A stretch of DNA of 64,000 nt, taken from positions 62,001 through 126,000 of the forward strand of contig JADJPR010000012.1 in NCBI GenBank assembly GCA_016713135.1, read 5' to 3'. Origin of the DNA: Rhodanobacteraceae bacterium (GTDB lineage Bacteria > Pseudomonadota > Gammaproteobacteria > Xanthomonadales > SZUA-5). Made by a program: the position numbers and the translations under genes. The notes under the pieces are model-generated. The model had not been told where the DNA came from, did no database searches, and saw nothing but the letters and a program-made list of their open reading frames with translations. This document shows, one piece after another, positions 1 through 9,700 of the stretch. How positions within the stretch are numbered: the first letter of the stretch is position 1; the number at the start of each line of letters is the position of its first letter.

Positions 1-446
1 CGCGCGCTCGGCGCCAGGTGCAGGTCGGCGATGCGCGCGATCGCCCGGCGGTAGGGTTCCTCCGGAAACGGCGAGCGCAGGTCGCCGCTGCGCAGCCCGG
101 CCTCCAGGTGCACCAGCGGCAGGCCGGCCGCGCGCGCTGCCTGGGCGCCGGCGTGCGCGCTGGCGGTGTCGCCCTGGACCACCACAGCGCGGGGCCGGCA
201 GCGATGCAGGAACACGGCCAGCGCCATCTGCAGCGCGCGGTCGAGTTCGCCTCGACGCAGCGGATGCGCCGGCGGCGGCAGCCGCTGCCACGGCCAGTGC
301 GCGGCGTCGGCGGGCACCTCGGGCTGCTGTCCGGTCCAGCACCAGCGCAAGCTGCCGCGCCAGGCCTGCGCCAACGGCGCCAGCTTCAGTGCTTCCGGCC
401 GGGTGCCGGCGATCAACAGCAAGTCGCAGGGCGGAGCGATCGACAC
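1..446 (-). CDS. UDP-N-acetylglucosamine 2-epimerase-like protein (3' end beyond window)
   Basis: Only the N-terminal ~148 codons are in the window; the gene runs off the left edge with no stop. The reverse-strand translation contains LLIAGTRPEALKLAPLAQAW, then VVVQGDTASAHAGAQAA and HLEAGLRSGDLRSPFPEEPY. These are the conserved N-terminal, GDT and HxEAGLR blocks of WecB/MnaA non-hydrolysing UDP-GlcNAc 2-epimerases, which make UDP-ManNAc for surface polysaccharides. The region between the first two blocks is shorter and more divergent than in canonical WecB, so this may be a specialised paralogue. The start is a GTG at 446 chosen from homology; no good Shine-Dalgarno is visible and a GTG further upstream is possible. 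It is co-directional with ycgL, 91 bp upstream. Confidence 0.8.
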   Translation of the reverse strand, partial: MSIAPPCDLLLIAGTRPEALKLAPLAQAWRGSLRWCWTGQQPEVPADAAHWPWQRLPPPAHPLRRGELDRALQMALAVFLHRCRPRAVVVQGDTASAHAGAQAARAAGLPLVHLEAGLRSGDLRSPFPEEPYRRAIARIADLHLAPSA

Positions 447-537
447 GGCGGGCGACGCACAGGGAGGAGGAATCGTCGACACTGCGTGAAAGCCCGAGTT
501 CCGGCCCGTGTCCAAGGTCACGGGGCAGAAGGGCCGT

Positions 538-798
538 TCAGGCGGTCGGATCGGGCAGCGGAACCCGTTCGGCCGGCGGGAACTGCACGTGGTAGCCGAT
601 GCCGGCGATGTTCTCCAGCACCCGCCGCGCGTCTTCCCGCGCGAGCCTGCGCTCAGGCGTCAACTCGAAACGCAGCGCTTCGCTCAAGGGACCGAGCGCC
701 TGCTGCAGCGGCGGCGGCAGCTTCGCCAGCGCCGCGGCATCCGCCACGTAGACATAGGTGTCCGGGCGGCGCGAGCTGCGGTAAACGATGCAGTGCAT
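538..798 (-). CDS. ycgL: YcgL domain-containing protein
   Basis: This 86-aa protein matches the small YcgL family over its whole length. It has the N-terminal CIVYRSSRRPDTYVYV block, a central helix rich in Leu/Pro, and the C-terminal GYHVQFPPAE block. It is a cytoplasmic family with no assigned biochemical role; E. coli YcgL is encoded near the min genes and has only weak links to cell division and iron. The ATG at 798 gives the family's usual length of about 85-100 aa. It lies 73 bp downstream of the FadL-like gene on the same strand and may be co-transcribed with it. Family assignment is firm; function is unknown. Confidence 0.9.
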   Translation of the reverse strand: MHCIVYRSSRRPDTYVYVADAAALAKLPPPLQQALGPLSEALRFELTPERRLAREDARRVLENIAGIGYHVQFPPAERVPLPDPTA

Positions 799-871
799 GG
801 GGTCGGGGCCTGGCAGCGGATCCCCGATTATCGCCCGGCCCCGCTGCTCGCGGGACCGGGCTATGTGGGGC

Positions 872-2155
872 TCAGAAGCGTACGACGCCGGAGACGGAGT
901 AGGTATCCACCAGGTCCGAGAGATCGGCCGCGAGGTCCAGCTGGAACTTCTGGAAGGACCAGCCCAGGCCCACGCTGTAGTGCATCTCGTCGTCACCCTC
1001 CGGATACAGCACCGCCGCAAGGCAGGCGTTGAAGGTGTCCGGATTGCAGTTCGCCGGTGCCTGGCCATCGAAGGCCAGGCGGTGGTCCGGGTCGCGCCAG
1101 ATGCCGCCACGCAGGAACATCGGCGTGGCCATTTCCAGGAAGGCGTACTCCACACCGAGGTGGATCTCGGTGCCGTCGTCGATGCTGAGCGGGGTGTCCG
1201 GGTTGGCGAAGATCGACTCGATGCCATCCGACAAGCGGCTGTATTCGATGCGGTTCACGTCGAGCGTGAACAGCAGCGCATCGCTCGGGCGATAGGTCAG
1301 CCCCAGGCTGAACACGTTCGGCACTGAGAATTCAGGTTCCAGATCCAGCCGCAAGGTGGTCCCCGTCACCACGTTCGAGGCGTCGTACTCGAAGTCACCG
1401 CCGGTGCGGTAGGCCAGGCCCAGGTTCCATTGCGGATTGATGTTCCACAACGCGCCCAGGGTGTAGACGATGTCGTTGTCGCTGCCATCCTGGCGCTGTT
1501 GGTTGAATGGCGTGTTCTCGTCGCCGAAGAAGCGCGCGGTGTAGGAGGAAATCGAGAAATCCGAATAGGCCACGCTCAGGCCCAGCGAAAAGGTGTCGCT
1601 GACCTTGTAGCCCACCGAGGCGCCGAGGTTCTCCACGCTGTAATCCAGCTGGGTGGATTTGCGCAGCGCCTGGTCGGTGCCATTGCCGTTGGCATCCACG
1701 AATTCGATCGCAGCGCCGTCGAAATCCGTTTCCAGGTCGCCCACGCGGTGATAGTAGAGCGCGAAAGTGGCGCGTTCGGTCGGGATCACCCACGAGGCGA
1801 ACACCGGGCGCGTCACCGTGTCGGATGCGCGTCCGGTGCCCACATTGCTGGTGTCGAAGGGGTTGTTGCTGACCGTTCCCCCGGACGGGAACGGCGTGTC
1901 GAACCCGGTATGGCGCACTTCCAGTCCGAATTCCTGGGTGCGCAGGATGGTCAACCCGGCGGGATTGGCGTAGGTCGCCGTGGCATCGTCGGCCAGGCCC
2001 GTGAAGGCGCCGCCCAGCGCCAGCGAGCGCGCGCCAGGATTCGAGAAGTTGAACTGCACACCGGTGTTCACTTCGTCATCGGTGATCGCGAATGCCAGCG
2101 CGGGCGCCAGGGTCAGCGCAGCCAGCAGTGCACGGGCAAGATGGGTATGGCGCAT
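872..2155 (-). CDS. OmpP1/FadL family outer membrane transporter
   Basis: This 427-aa protein has a Sec signal peptide (MRHTHLARALLAALTLAPAL, cleavage near AFA). The mature N-terminus then contains GARSLALGGAFTGLADDATA followed by NPAG, the hatch signature of FadL/OmpP1/TodX long-chain fatty acid and hydrocarbon porins. The rest is made of alternating amphipathic strands ending in SVSGVVRF, with the terminal Phe typical of BAM substrates. The ATG at 2155 is chosen over an in-frame upstream ATG because it begins the signal peptide and is preceded by GAGGGA. The likely role is outer-membrane uptake of hydrophobic compounds; substrate unknown. It is divergent from the large propeller gene across about 210 bp. 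Confidence 0.92.
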   Translation of the reverse strand: MRHTHLARALLAALTLAPALAFAITDDEVNTGVQFNFSNPGARSLALGGAFTGLADDATATYANPAGLTILRTQEFGLEVRHTGFDTPFPSGGTVSNNPFDTSNVGTGRASDTVTRPVFASWVIPTERATFALYYHRVGDLETDFDGAAIEFVDANGNGTDQALRKSTQLDYSVENLGASVGYKVSDTFSLGLSVAYSDFSISSYTARFFGDENTPFNQQRQDGSDNDIVYTLGALWNINPQWNLGLAYRTGGDFEYDASNVVTGTTLRLDLEPEFSVPNVFSLGLTYRPSDALLFTLDVNRIEYSRLSDGIESIFANPDTPLSIDDGTEIHLGVEYAFLEMATPMFLRGGIWRDPDHRLAFDGQAPANCNPDTFNACLAAVLYPEGDDEMHYSVGLGWSFQKFQLDLAADLSDLVDTYSVSGVVRF

Positions 2156-2369
2156 GGGATTCCCTCGTTTGGTCCGGACTTGCCGGTGTGATCGTCGCGG
2201 CAGTCTGCGAGCGCTTGCCGGTGGCGTCAATCGTCACATTCATTGGCATTGGCCTCGATGGCCGACCTGCGGGGCGTGTCCCGCCATCCGCCGGAAACTC
2301 GCCCCGGCTGTCATTGCCGGCGCGTAAACTGGTATCCGCAGCACACGGCAATCCTCCACGGGAGGTTTC

Positions 2370-5300
2370 ATGCGCGGCATGCGGCAGGTGTGGACTTGGG
2401 TGTGCGGACTGGCGATGGCAGTCGCGGCGCAGGCAGGGGATCTCCGGGAGGCGGTGCCGCCCGGGCACGCCGATGCGGCGATGGAGGGCTCCCGGGTAGC
2501 CCAACGCGCGCTGCGCCCCGCGCGAACCAAGCTCTTCGGAGCGCCTCGTGGCTGCAATGGTTTCGTCTACGCGATGGTCACCGCGCCCTCGGGCCTGGTC
2601 TATCTCGGCGGCGATTTCTCGGCCTGCGAGGATGTCCTGGCGTCGAATGTCGCCGCCTACGATCCGCGCACGCGGCAGTTCCTTGCGCTCGGTTCCGGCA
2701 CCGCCAACGGGGTCAGCGCCGGGGCTTTCGGCGGGGTGTATGCGCTGGCGCTGCAGGGCAGCGATCTGATCGTCGGCGGCTCGTTCACGGCGGCTGGCGG
2801 CGCGCCAGCGGACAGTATCGCGCGCTGGAACGGCAGCGCCTGGTCGACCCTGGGCAACGGTGAGGTGCAGGGCGTCGCCGGCCTGGTCTACGACCTGGCG
2901 GTCAACGGGGCCGATCTCTACGCTGGCGGCCTGTTCAGCAGCGCCGGCGGGGTACCGGCGGCGAGCATCGCACGCTGGGATGGCAGCGCCTGGACCGCGC
3001 TCGGCGGCGGGGTCGGCGGGCGCGATGACGCCTCGGTCTATGCCTTGCAGTGGACGGACGGCGCGCTCTTCGTCGGCGGCCTTTTCACCCAGGCGGGCGG
3101 GGCGCCGGCGAGCAACATCGCGCGCTGGAGCGGGAGCGCCTGGAGCGCGCTCGGTGCGGGCACGGACGGCCCGGTGAACACGCTCGCGGCCTTCGGCAAC
3201 GAGATCTATGCCGGTGGCCAGTTCGCCAACGCTGGCGGGCAGGCCGCGAATGCGCTTGCGCGCTGGAATGGCACGGCCTGGCGGGTGGTGGGCACGGCCG
3301 CAGCGCACGGCGTCAGCGGCGGCGTGCTCCAGTTGCTGGTCTCCGGCAGCGAACTTTACGTCGCCGGCTTCTTCGTCCAGGCCGGGGACCAGCCCGCAAA
3401 CAACACGGCGCGCTGGAACGGCAGCGTCTGGGCGTCGTTGGGCAGCGGCGATGCGAATGGCACCAGCCGCACGGTGTGGGCGCTGGCGCAGGGATCGGAC
3501 GGGCTCTACGTCGGCGGCGAGTTCGACGCCGCCGGCGGCCAGCCGGCGAGCTTCATCGCCAGCTTCGACGGCAGCGGCTGGCGTGCGCCGGGCAGCGGGG
3601 TCGGCAATGGCGTGAACAATACGGTCGATGCCCTGGCGATCTCCGGCAACGATCTGTACGTCGGCGGCGCCTTTACCCAGGCGGCCGGCGCACCGGCCAA
3701 CCATGTCGCGCGCTGGAATGGCAGCGTCTGGAATTCACTCGGCAGCGGCACGGCCAACGGCACCGACGCGCGCGTGCTGGCGCTCGCGGTGCAGGGCAGC
3801 GAGCTGTATGCCGGCGGCTATTTCGGCAACGCCGGTGGCGAGCCGGCGGCGTTGATCGCGCGCTGGAACGGGAGCGCATGGTCCACCCTCGGCAGTGGCG
3901 TCGCCGGGCGCTTTCCGAGCGTGCTGGCGATCGAACCGGTCGGCAGCGATCTGTACGTCGGCGGCGAGTTCACCGTCGCTGGCGGCCAGCCCGCCAACAA
4001 GATCGCGCGCTGGAACGGCAGCAGCTGGTCGGCGCTCGGCAGCGGCGCCGCCAACGGCGTCAGCGACACCGATTTCATCCCGATCACCGCGATCAAGGCG
4101 CTCGGCAGCGACCTGATCGTGGCCGGCGATTTCACTACCGCAGGCGGCCAGCCGGCCAATCGCGTCGCGCGCTGGAACGGCAGCGCCTGGTCCGCGCTCG
4201 GCAGCGGCATGAACAACATCGTCTATGCGCTGGCGGTGATCGGCTCGGATGTCTACGCCGGCGGCGGCTTCAGCGAGGCCGGCGGCCAGCCGATCCAGGG
4301 CGTGGCGCGCTGGAATGGCAGCGCCTGGCAACCGCTGGGCACGCTGGAGCTGAACGGCGTCAACGGCACCGTGCGCGCGCTGGCCGTCAGCGGCAGCGAG
4401 CTCTACGTCGGCGGCAGTTTCACCACTGCCGGCGGGCAACCGGCCAACGGCCTGGCACGCTGGGACGGCAGCGCATGGCACGGGCTGGCGGTGGACGCCC
4501 CGCCACAGGTGGTGCGCGCGATGGTGGTCGATCGCGGCTCGCTGTACGCGGGCGGCGCCGGCCTGAGCCAGACGCCGCTGCCGGACCTGCAGAGCCGATC
4601 CCTGGCGGGCAGCGCGGCCGACGGCGCCAGCAGCGAGCCCGTGACCTCGCGCAGCGGCGGCAGCCTGGCCTTCGCCTCGCTCGCGTCGAACCTGGTCGCG
4701 GGAGATGGCAACGGGCGCAGCGACATCTTCCTGCGTGATCCGGCGAGTGGCGCCACGCTGCGCGCCAGCGCGCTGGCCGAAGCGATCAACGGCGGAGCGG
4801 CCGAGTCCTTCTCCGAGCCGGCGCTGTCGGCCGACGGTGCGCGACTGGCCTATCGCGGTTCGTCCGGCCAGCTGTACGCGAACATCGGCGGCAGTGCGCG
4901 GGTGCTCAGCCGCAGCGCCGCGGGCGTGCCCGGCAATGGCGCCTCGGGCAGGCCAATGCTGCCGGGCAACGGCGCGCTGGCCTTCTTCGAGTCGCAGGCG
5001 AGCAATCTGCTGGCAACCGCCGATGGCAATGGCGCGGTCGCCGACATCTTCGTGACCGACCTGGCGACCGGCGCGGTCACCCTGGTCTCGCGCGGGCCCG
5101 CGGGCGAGCCAGCCGACGGCCCCAGCAGCGCGCCGTGGGCCTCACAGGACGGCCAGACCATCGCCTTCTCCACCCTGGCCAGCAACATCGTGCCGGGCAG
5201 CGCGGCGCAGCCGGGGCTCAAGGCGGGCACGGTGCAGCAGGCCACGATCATGCGCGGCGGTGGCTTCGGCCAGAGCCGCTTTTACGTCAGCCGCAACCTG

Positions 5301-6581
5301 GCCACTGGCGAACTGGGCAACGGGCACTCGACCAACGTGCGGGTCACGCCGGACGGCAAGTACGGCGTGTTCGAATCGCTGGCGAGCAACCTGGTGCCCG
5401 GCGACAGCAATAACGCCGCCGATGTCTTCCGCTTCGAGATTTCCGGCAACCAGCTGGTGCGCCTGGAGCGGGTGTCGACCTCGCGCTACGGCGAGCAGGC
5501 CAACGCCGCCAGCCGCAATCCGACGATCTGCGACGACGGCCAGTTCGTCGGCTTCGAGACCGACGCCAGCAACCTGGTCGAACTGGACCGCAATGGCACC
5601 AGCGACATCCTGGTCAAGTGGCTGGTCACCGGCGAGGTGGTGCGCCTGTCGCGCACCGCGGACGGCAACCAGCCCAACGGTGCCAGCGGCGGCGCATCGA
5701 TCAGCGGCGACTGTTCCAGCATTGCATTCGCTTCCGCTGCCAGCAACCTGGCGCCCGGCGACGGCAACGGCGCGCCCGACGTGTTCAGCGTGGCCCTGCG
5801 CGAACGTGCCCCGACGCTGGTCAGCGGCCCGCAGGACGAGCCCGCGCTGACCGGCTTCGCGCTGCCGGCGCCGGATCCCGCCAACGCCAGTTGCCCGGCC
5901 GGCTTCTTCATCGCCGCGGTGGACGACGGTCCGGGCCAGGGATTGACCCCGGGCATCTTCGGCGTGGAACTGTTGCTGGACGCTCCGGGCACCCGCGTGC
6001 TGGCCGGTGGTCTCAATTTCGGCGGCCTGATCGATGCCGGCCAGGTCGGTTTCGCCGGGTTCAACTTTCCCAACGCGGCGACCGAGCCGCAGCGCTTGAA
6101 CCTGCGGGTTACCGGCAGCCCGGCGGATGACAGCGCGGGCAGCCTGCAGGTGCTCATCCGCATCGCGCGGCGCACGGCCAGCTCCAGCGAAACGGTACTC
6201 GAGCAGACCGCCCAGATCTCACTGGCGAGCGCATTCCAGCGCGAGATCGACCTGCCGCCAGGCTTTTACGAGGCGACCGTAGGCGCGACCAGCGGCAGCC
6301 CCGGCGGCGCACCAGAGGGGCAATTCTTCTTCGCGCTCAGCACCAGCTTCGTTGACCGTCCGGGCGGCGGCTTTCAGGGTGGCGCGGTGGTCGGCGGTTA
6401 CCACGCAACGCATCCCTTCGGCGGGGTCAGCGGATTCGCCGCGTTCTGCATCGCCACCCCGCACGCGACCAGCATCCGCGTGCTGTCTCGCCCGAGCTAC
6501 GGTCCGGCCGGCGCGCAGGACCTGCGTCTCAAGCTGCGCGACGCGCAACAACGCGAACTGGTGGTGGTGCCTGCCGGTTGA
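2370..6581 (+). CDS. Large secreted protein: 13x kelch-like propeller repeats, TolB-like propeller, conserved C-terminal domain
   Basis: This 1403-aa protein starts at an ATG with a good ribosome site (GGGAGG, 4 nt away) and a Sec signal peptide ending near AAQAG. Residues ~70-740 hold at least 13 near-identical ~55-62 residue units of the form YVGGxFTxAGGQPANxIARW then NGSAWSxLGSG, predicted to fold as two or more beta-propellers. Residues ~747-1150 contain six SNLVxGDxNGxSDIF units resembling TolB/WD40-like (PD40) propeller blades. Residues ~1156-1403 form a cysteine-containing domain (NASCPAGFF to ELVVVPAG) of unrecognised family. The TolB-like and C-terminal parts recur in the next gene, 209 bp downstream. 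It is probably extracellular or cell-surface. No catalytic motif is visible, so adhesion or scaffolding is only an inference. Confidence 0.88.
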   Translation: MRGMRQVWTWVCGLAMAVAAQAGDLREAVPPGHADAAMEGSRVAQRALRPARTKLFGAPRGCNGFVYAMVTAPSGLVYLGGDFSACEDVLASNVAAYDPRTRQFLALGSGTANGVSAGAFGGVYALALQGSDLIVGGSFTAAGGAPADSIARWNGSAWSTLGNGEVQGVAGLVYDLAVNGADLYAGGLFSSAGGVPAASIARWDGSAWTALGGGVGGRDDASVYALQWTDGALFVGGLFTQAGGAPASNIARWSGSAWSALGAGTDGPVNTLAAFGNEIYAGGQFANAGGQAANALARWNGTAWRVVGTAAAHGVSGGVLQLLVSGSELYVAGFFVQAGDQPANNTARWNGSVWASLGSGDANGTSRTVWALAQGSDGLYVGGEFDAAGGQPASFIASFDGSGWRAPGSGVGNGVNNTVDALAISGNDLYVGGAFTQAAGAPANHVARWNGSVWNSLGSGTANGTDARVLALAVQGSELYAGGYFGNAGGEPAALIARWNGSAWSTLGSGVAGRFPSVLAIEPVGSDLYVGGEFTVAGGQPANKIARWNGSSWSALGSGAANGVSDTDFIPITAIKALGSDLIVAGDFTTAGGQPANRVARWNGSAWSALGSGMNNIVYALAVIGSDVYAGGGFSEAGGQPIQGVARWNGSAWQPLGTLELNGVNGTVRALAVSGSELYVGGSFTTAGGQPANGLARWDGSAWHGLAVDAPPQVVRAMVVDRGSLYAGGAGLSQTPLPDLQSRSLAGSAADGASSEPVTSRSGGSLAFASLASNLVAGDGNGRSDIFLRDPASGATLRASALAEAINGGAAESFSEPALSADGARLAYRGSSGQLYANIGGSARVLSRSAAGVPGNGASGRPMLPGNGALAFFESQASNLLATADGNGAVADIFVTDLATGAVTLVSRGPAGEPADGPSSAPWASQDGQTIAFSTLASNIVPGSAAQPGLKAGTVQQATIMRGGGFGQSRFYVSRNLATGELGNGHSTNVRVTPDGKYGVFESLASNLVPGDSNNAADVFRFEISGNQLVRLERVSTSRYGEQANAASRNPTICDDGQFVGFETDASNLVELDRNGTSDILVKWLVTGEVVRLSRTADGNQPNGASGGASISGDCSSIAFASAASNLAPGDGNGAPDVFSVALRERAPTLVSGPQDEPALTGFALPAPDPANASCPAGFFIAAVDDGPGQGLTPGIFGVELLLDAPGTRVLAGGLNFGGLIDAGQVGFAGFNFPNAATEPQRLNLRVTGSPADDSAGSLQVLIRIARRTASSSETVLEQTAQISLASAFQREIDLPPGFYEATVGATSGSPGGAPEGQFFFALSTSFVDRPGGGFQGGAVVGGYHATHPFGGVSGFAAFCIATPHATSIRVLSRPSYGPAGAQDLRLKLRDAQQRELVVVPAG

Positions 6582-6790
6582 TCCAGGCATGTGATCCCGG
6601 TCGCGAATCCGCCGTGTGCAGGCGGCGTGAAGGCCCCGCAAGGCCCCGAAACAGCGTTTGTGCAAATCAAACGCCGCTGGGTGCATGCTTGCGCCACAGG
6701 GGATCGTGGGGCTGCCCGCTGGGTGCGCGGCAGTGGTCACCAAGCTGGGTCGCGCCGGCCCGACGCGAAGCACCGAGGGAGAAGCAAGCC

Positions 6791-9700
6791 ATGAACACTA
6801 TCGCCACCACCGCCTTGTGTGCCTTGATGGCACTCGCGGCAGGCAGCGCCATTGCCGGCAACCACCCGGATCCGGCGCAACTCGCGGACAGGCCCAAGGC
6901 CACCAGCGTGTTCCTGACGAATGTCACCAGCGTCGAGGACAGTTGCGGCGGCGTGCGTTACAGCGCCATCCTGAACATGTTCGGCACCAACAACGATGGC
7001 GGCGGCAACGATCTCATCTGGTTCACGATCTTCGACGACAACCAGGAGAAGTTCGCACAGTCCTTCTCCGCGCCGGTGGGCCAGTCGCGCCAGTTCCAGG
7101 TAGTCGCCGAATACCCCGGTCGAGTCGGCCAGGTCGCGCCCGGCATCGGCATCTACGTCGGTGAGACCCGTGGCGACGGCGGCCTGATCCTGATCGACCC
7201 CTTCTTCCCGACGCTCACCTCCGGCTGCACCATCGGCGGCACGCCGCCGGCGCTGGGATTCAGCCCGAGCACCGGGTCAACCATCAGCTACAACGCTGCA
7301 GGCGCTGCCAGCGCGATCGGTGTCAGCAACGCCGGCGGCGGCAGCGGCGGCGGTCCAGCCGGCACCACCACGCTGACCACCTGCACCATCACCGGCGGCG
7401 CGGCTTTCCCGACGACATCGTTCAACCCGGCGATCAGCGCCGTGGGCAGCGGAGCGCCGTCGCCGGCGAGCATCACCCTGCCCGCCTGCGTGCCGCAGGC
7501 TGCTACCGCCACCGCAAGCCTGCGCTGCCTGGAGACCCGCGGTTCCGGCGGCACGCCGGCGCAGCGCACCTGGACCCTGAGCTGCCCGGCCAGCGTCGCA
7601 GCGACGCCGCCGCGCCTGAACGCGCCCCTGGTGGAAGCGTTCGCAATCGGTGGCGGCCTGCCCAATGGCAACAGCCAGGCGCCGGTGCTGTCGCGCAACG
7701 GCGCCAGGATCGCCTACACCTCGGACGCCAGCAACATCGTCTCCGGCGATCCGAACACGCGTCCCGACATCTTCCTGCGCGATCGCGTGTTCAACACCAC
7801 CACGCGGGTCAGCCAGCTCGCCGAAGCGCTCAACCCCGGCATGCAGGAGGGCTACGACGATCCGGCGATCTCCGCCGATGGCAACACGGTGGCCTTCACC
7901 GGCACTTCCGGACAGGTCTATGCGACCGCGGGCAGCAGCGCGCGCAAGATCAGCGCCAACGCAAGCGGCAGCCTGGGCAACGCCCCCTCCGCGAATGCCT
8001 TCCCCATCAGCGATGGTTCGCTGGTGTTCTTCGACTCGCGTGCCACCAACCTGCTGAGCGGCAATGATGGCAATGGCGGCATGGACGACATCTTCGTCAA
8101 GAACCTCGGCAACGATTCGGTCACGCTGATTTCGCGCGATCCCAACGGCGGCCCGGCCGACGGCCCGAGCGCGGCCCCATCGGCCTCTGCGGATGGGCAG
8201 ACCATCGTGTTCCACACGCTGGCCACCAACATCGTCCCCGGCGGCACCACACCAACCGGTTTCAGCCAGAACTTCGATGGCGTGACGGCACCCTCGCTGC
8301 CGGCAGGATGGACTGCGCTAAACGCCACCACCGGCAACAACTTCCGCTGGCAGACCACCACCGCCTCCGCCCCACCCGCGCCGAGCGCGCCCAACTCGGT
8401 TTACGTGGATGAGGAAGGCGTGGTCTCCGACAAGATGCTCGACAGCGCCCTGCTGACCGTCGTCGGCCAGCCTGCGACCCTGTCCTTCCAGCGCCTGCAC
8501 AACCTGGAATCCAACTTCGATGGCCTGGTGCTGGAGATCTCGGTCAACGGCGGTGGCTACAGCGACGCCGTCACCGCGGGTGGCAGCTTCACCGCCGGCG
8601 GCTACAACGGCGTGATCAGCAACAGCTTCCTGAGTCCGATCGGCGGGCGCAATGCCTGGACTGGGAACACCGGTTCCTATGTGACCACCACTTACCGCCT
8701 GCCGGGCAACATCGCGAGCGGTGCCAGCGTGCGTTTCCGTTGGCGTGCCGCCACCGACACCTCGGTCGGCGGCGGTGAAGTGCATGTGGACAACATCACC
8801 TCGACCAATCTGTCGCTGCCGGGCTCGGTGGCGACCAAGCTGCCTTCCGGCGTCAAGGCCGGCACGATCCAGCAAGCGACGATGATGCGCGGCGGCGGCT
8901 TCGGCCAGAGTCGCTTCTACCTCAGCCGCAACCTCGCCAGCGGCGAGCTTGGCAACGGCGACAGCACCAACGTCAAGGTCACGCCGGACGGCCGCTGGGC
9001 CGTGTTCCAGTCGCTCGCCAGCAACCTGGTCACGGGCGATACCAACAATGTCAGCGACATCTACCGCGTCGAGATCTCGAACAACCAGGTGGTGCGGATG
9101 GACCGCGTCACCCTGACCAAGACCGGCGAGCAGCCCAACGGCAACAGCTTCCTGCCGCAGATCAGCGACGATGGCCAACTGGTGACCTTCCAGACCGAGG
9201 CCACCAACCTGGCGCCTCCGGATACCAACGGCCAGCCTGACGTGATGGTGAAGTCGATGGTCAGCGGTGACGTGCTGCGCATGTCGCAGACGACCGATGG
9301 CCAGGAGCCGAATGGGCTGACCGTGCTGCCGACGATCTCCGGCGACGGCAGCACGCTCGGGTTCTGCACGCTCGCGACCAACGTCGCCGGCGGCGACAAC
9401 AACGGCGCCGCGGATGTGTTCACCTCCGGCATCCAGAGCAGCCTGCCGCGCGACGAGCCCGGCCTGGTGCGCTTCACGCTGCCCACGCCGAACCCGCCGA
9501 ATGCAAGCTGCCCGGCAGGGTTCTTCTCCGCGGTGGTGGACGACGGTCCGGGCGCAGGCGTCACGCCGGGCACCTTCGGCGTGGAACTGCTGCTGGACGA
9601 TCCGGGAACCCGGGTCCTCGCGGGCGGCCTGAACTTCGGTGGCCTGATCGATGTGGGCCAGGTGGGCTTCGCCGCATTCAACTTCGCCAATGCGGCGAAC

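Noticed and set aside
18..902. Long plus-strand reading frame over the epimerase and ycgL region
   Set aside because: Composition-driven shadow. The reverse strand gives clear WecB and YcgL motifs, and the plus frame is low-complexity Arg/Ala/Gly.
2570..4600. Kelch-like repeats as a DNA-level satellite
   Set aside because: The period is carried by the protein motif with normal codon variation in one open frame behind a signal peptide.
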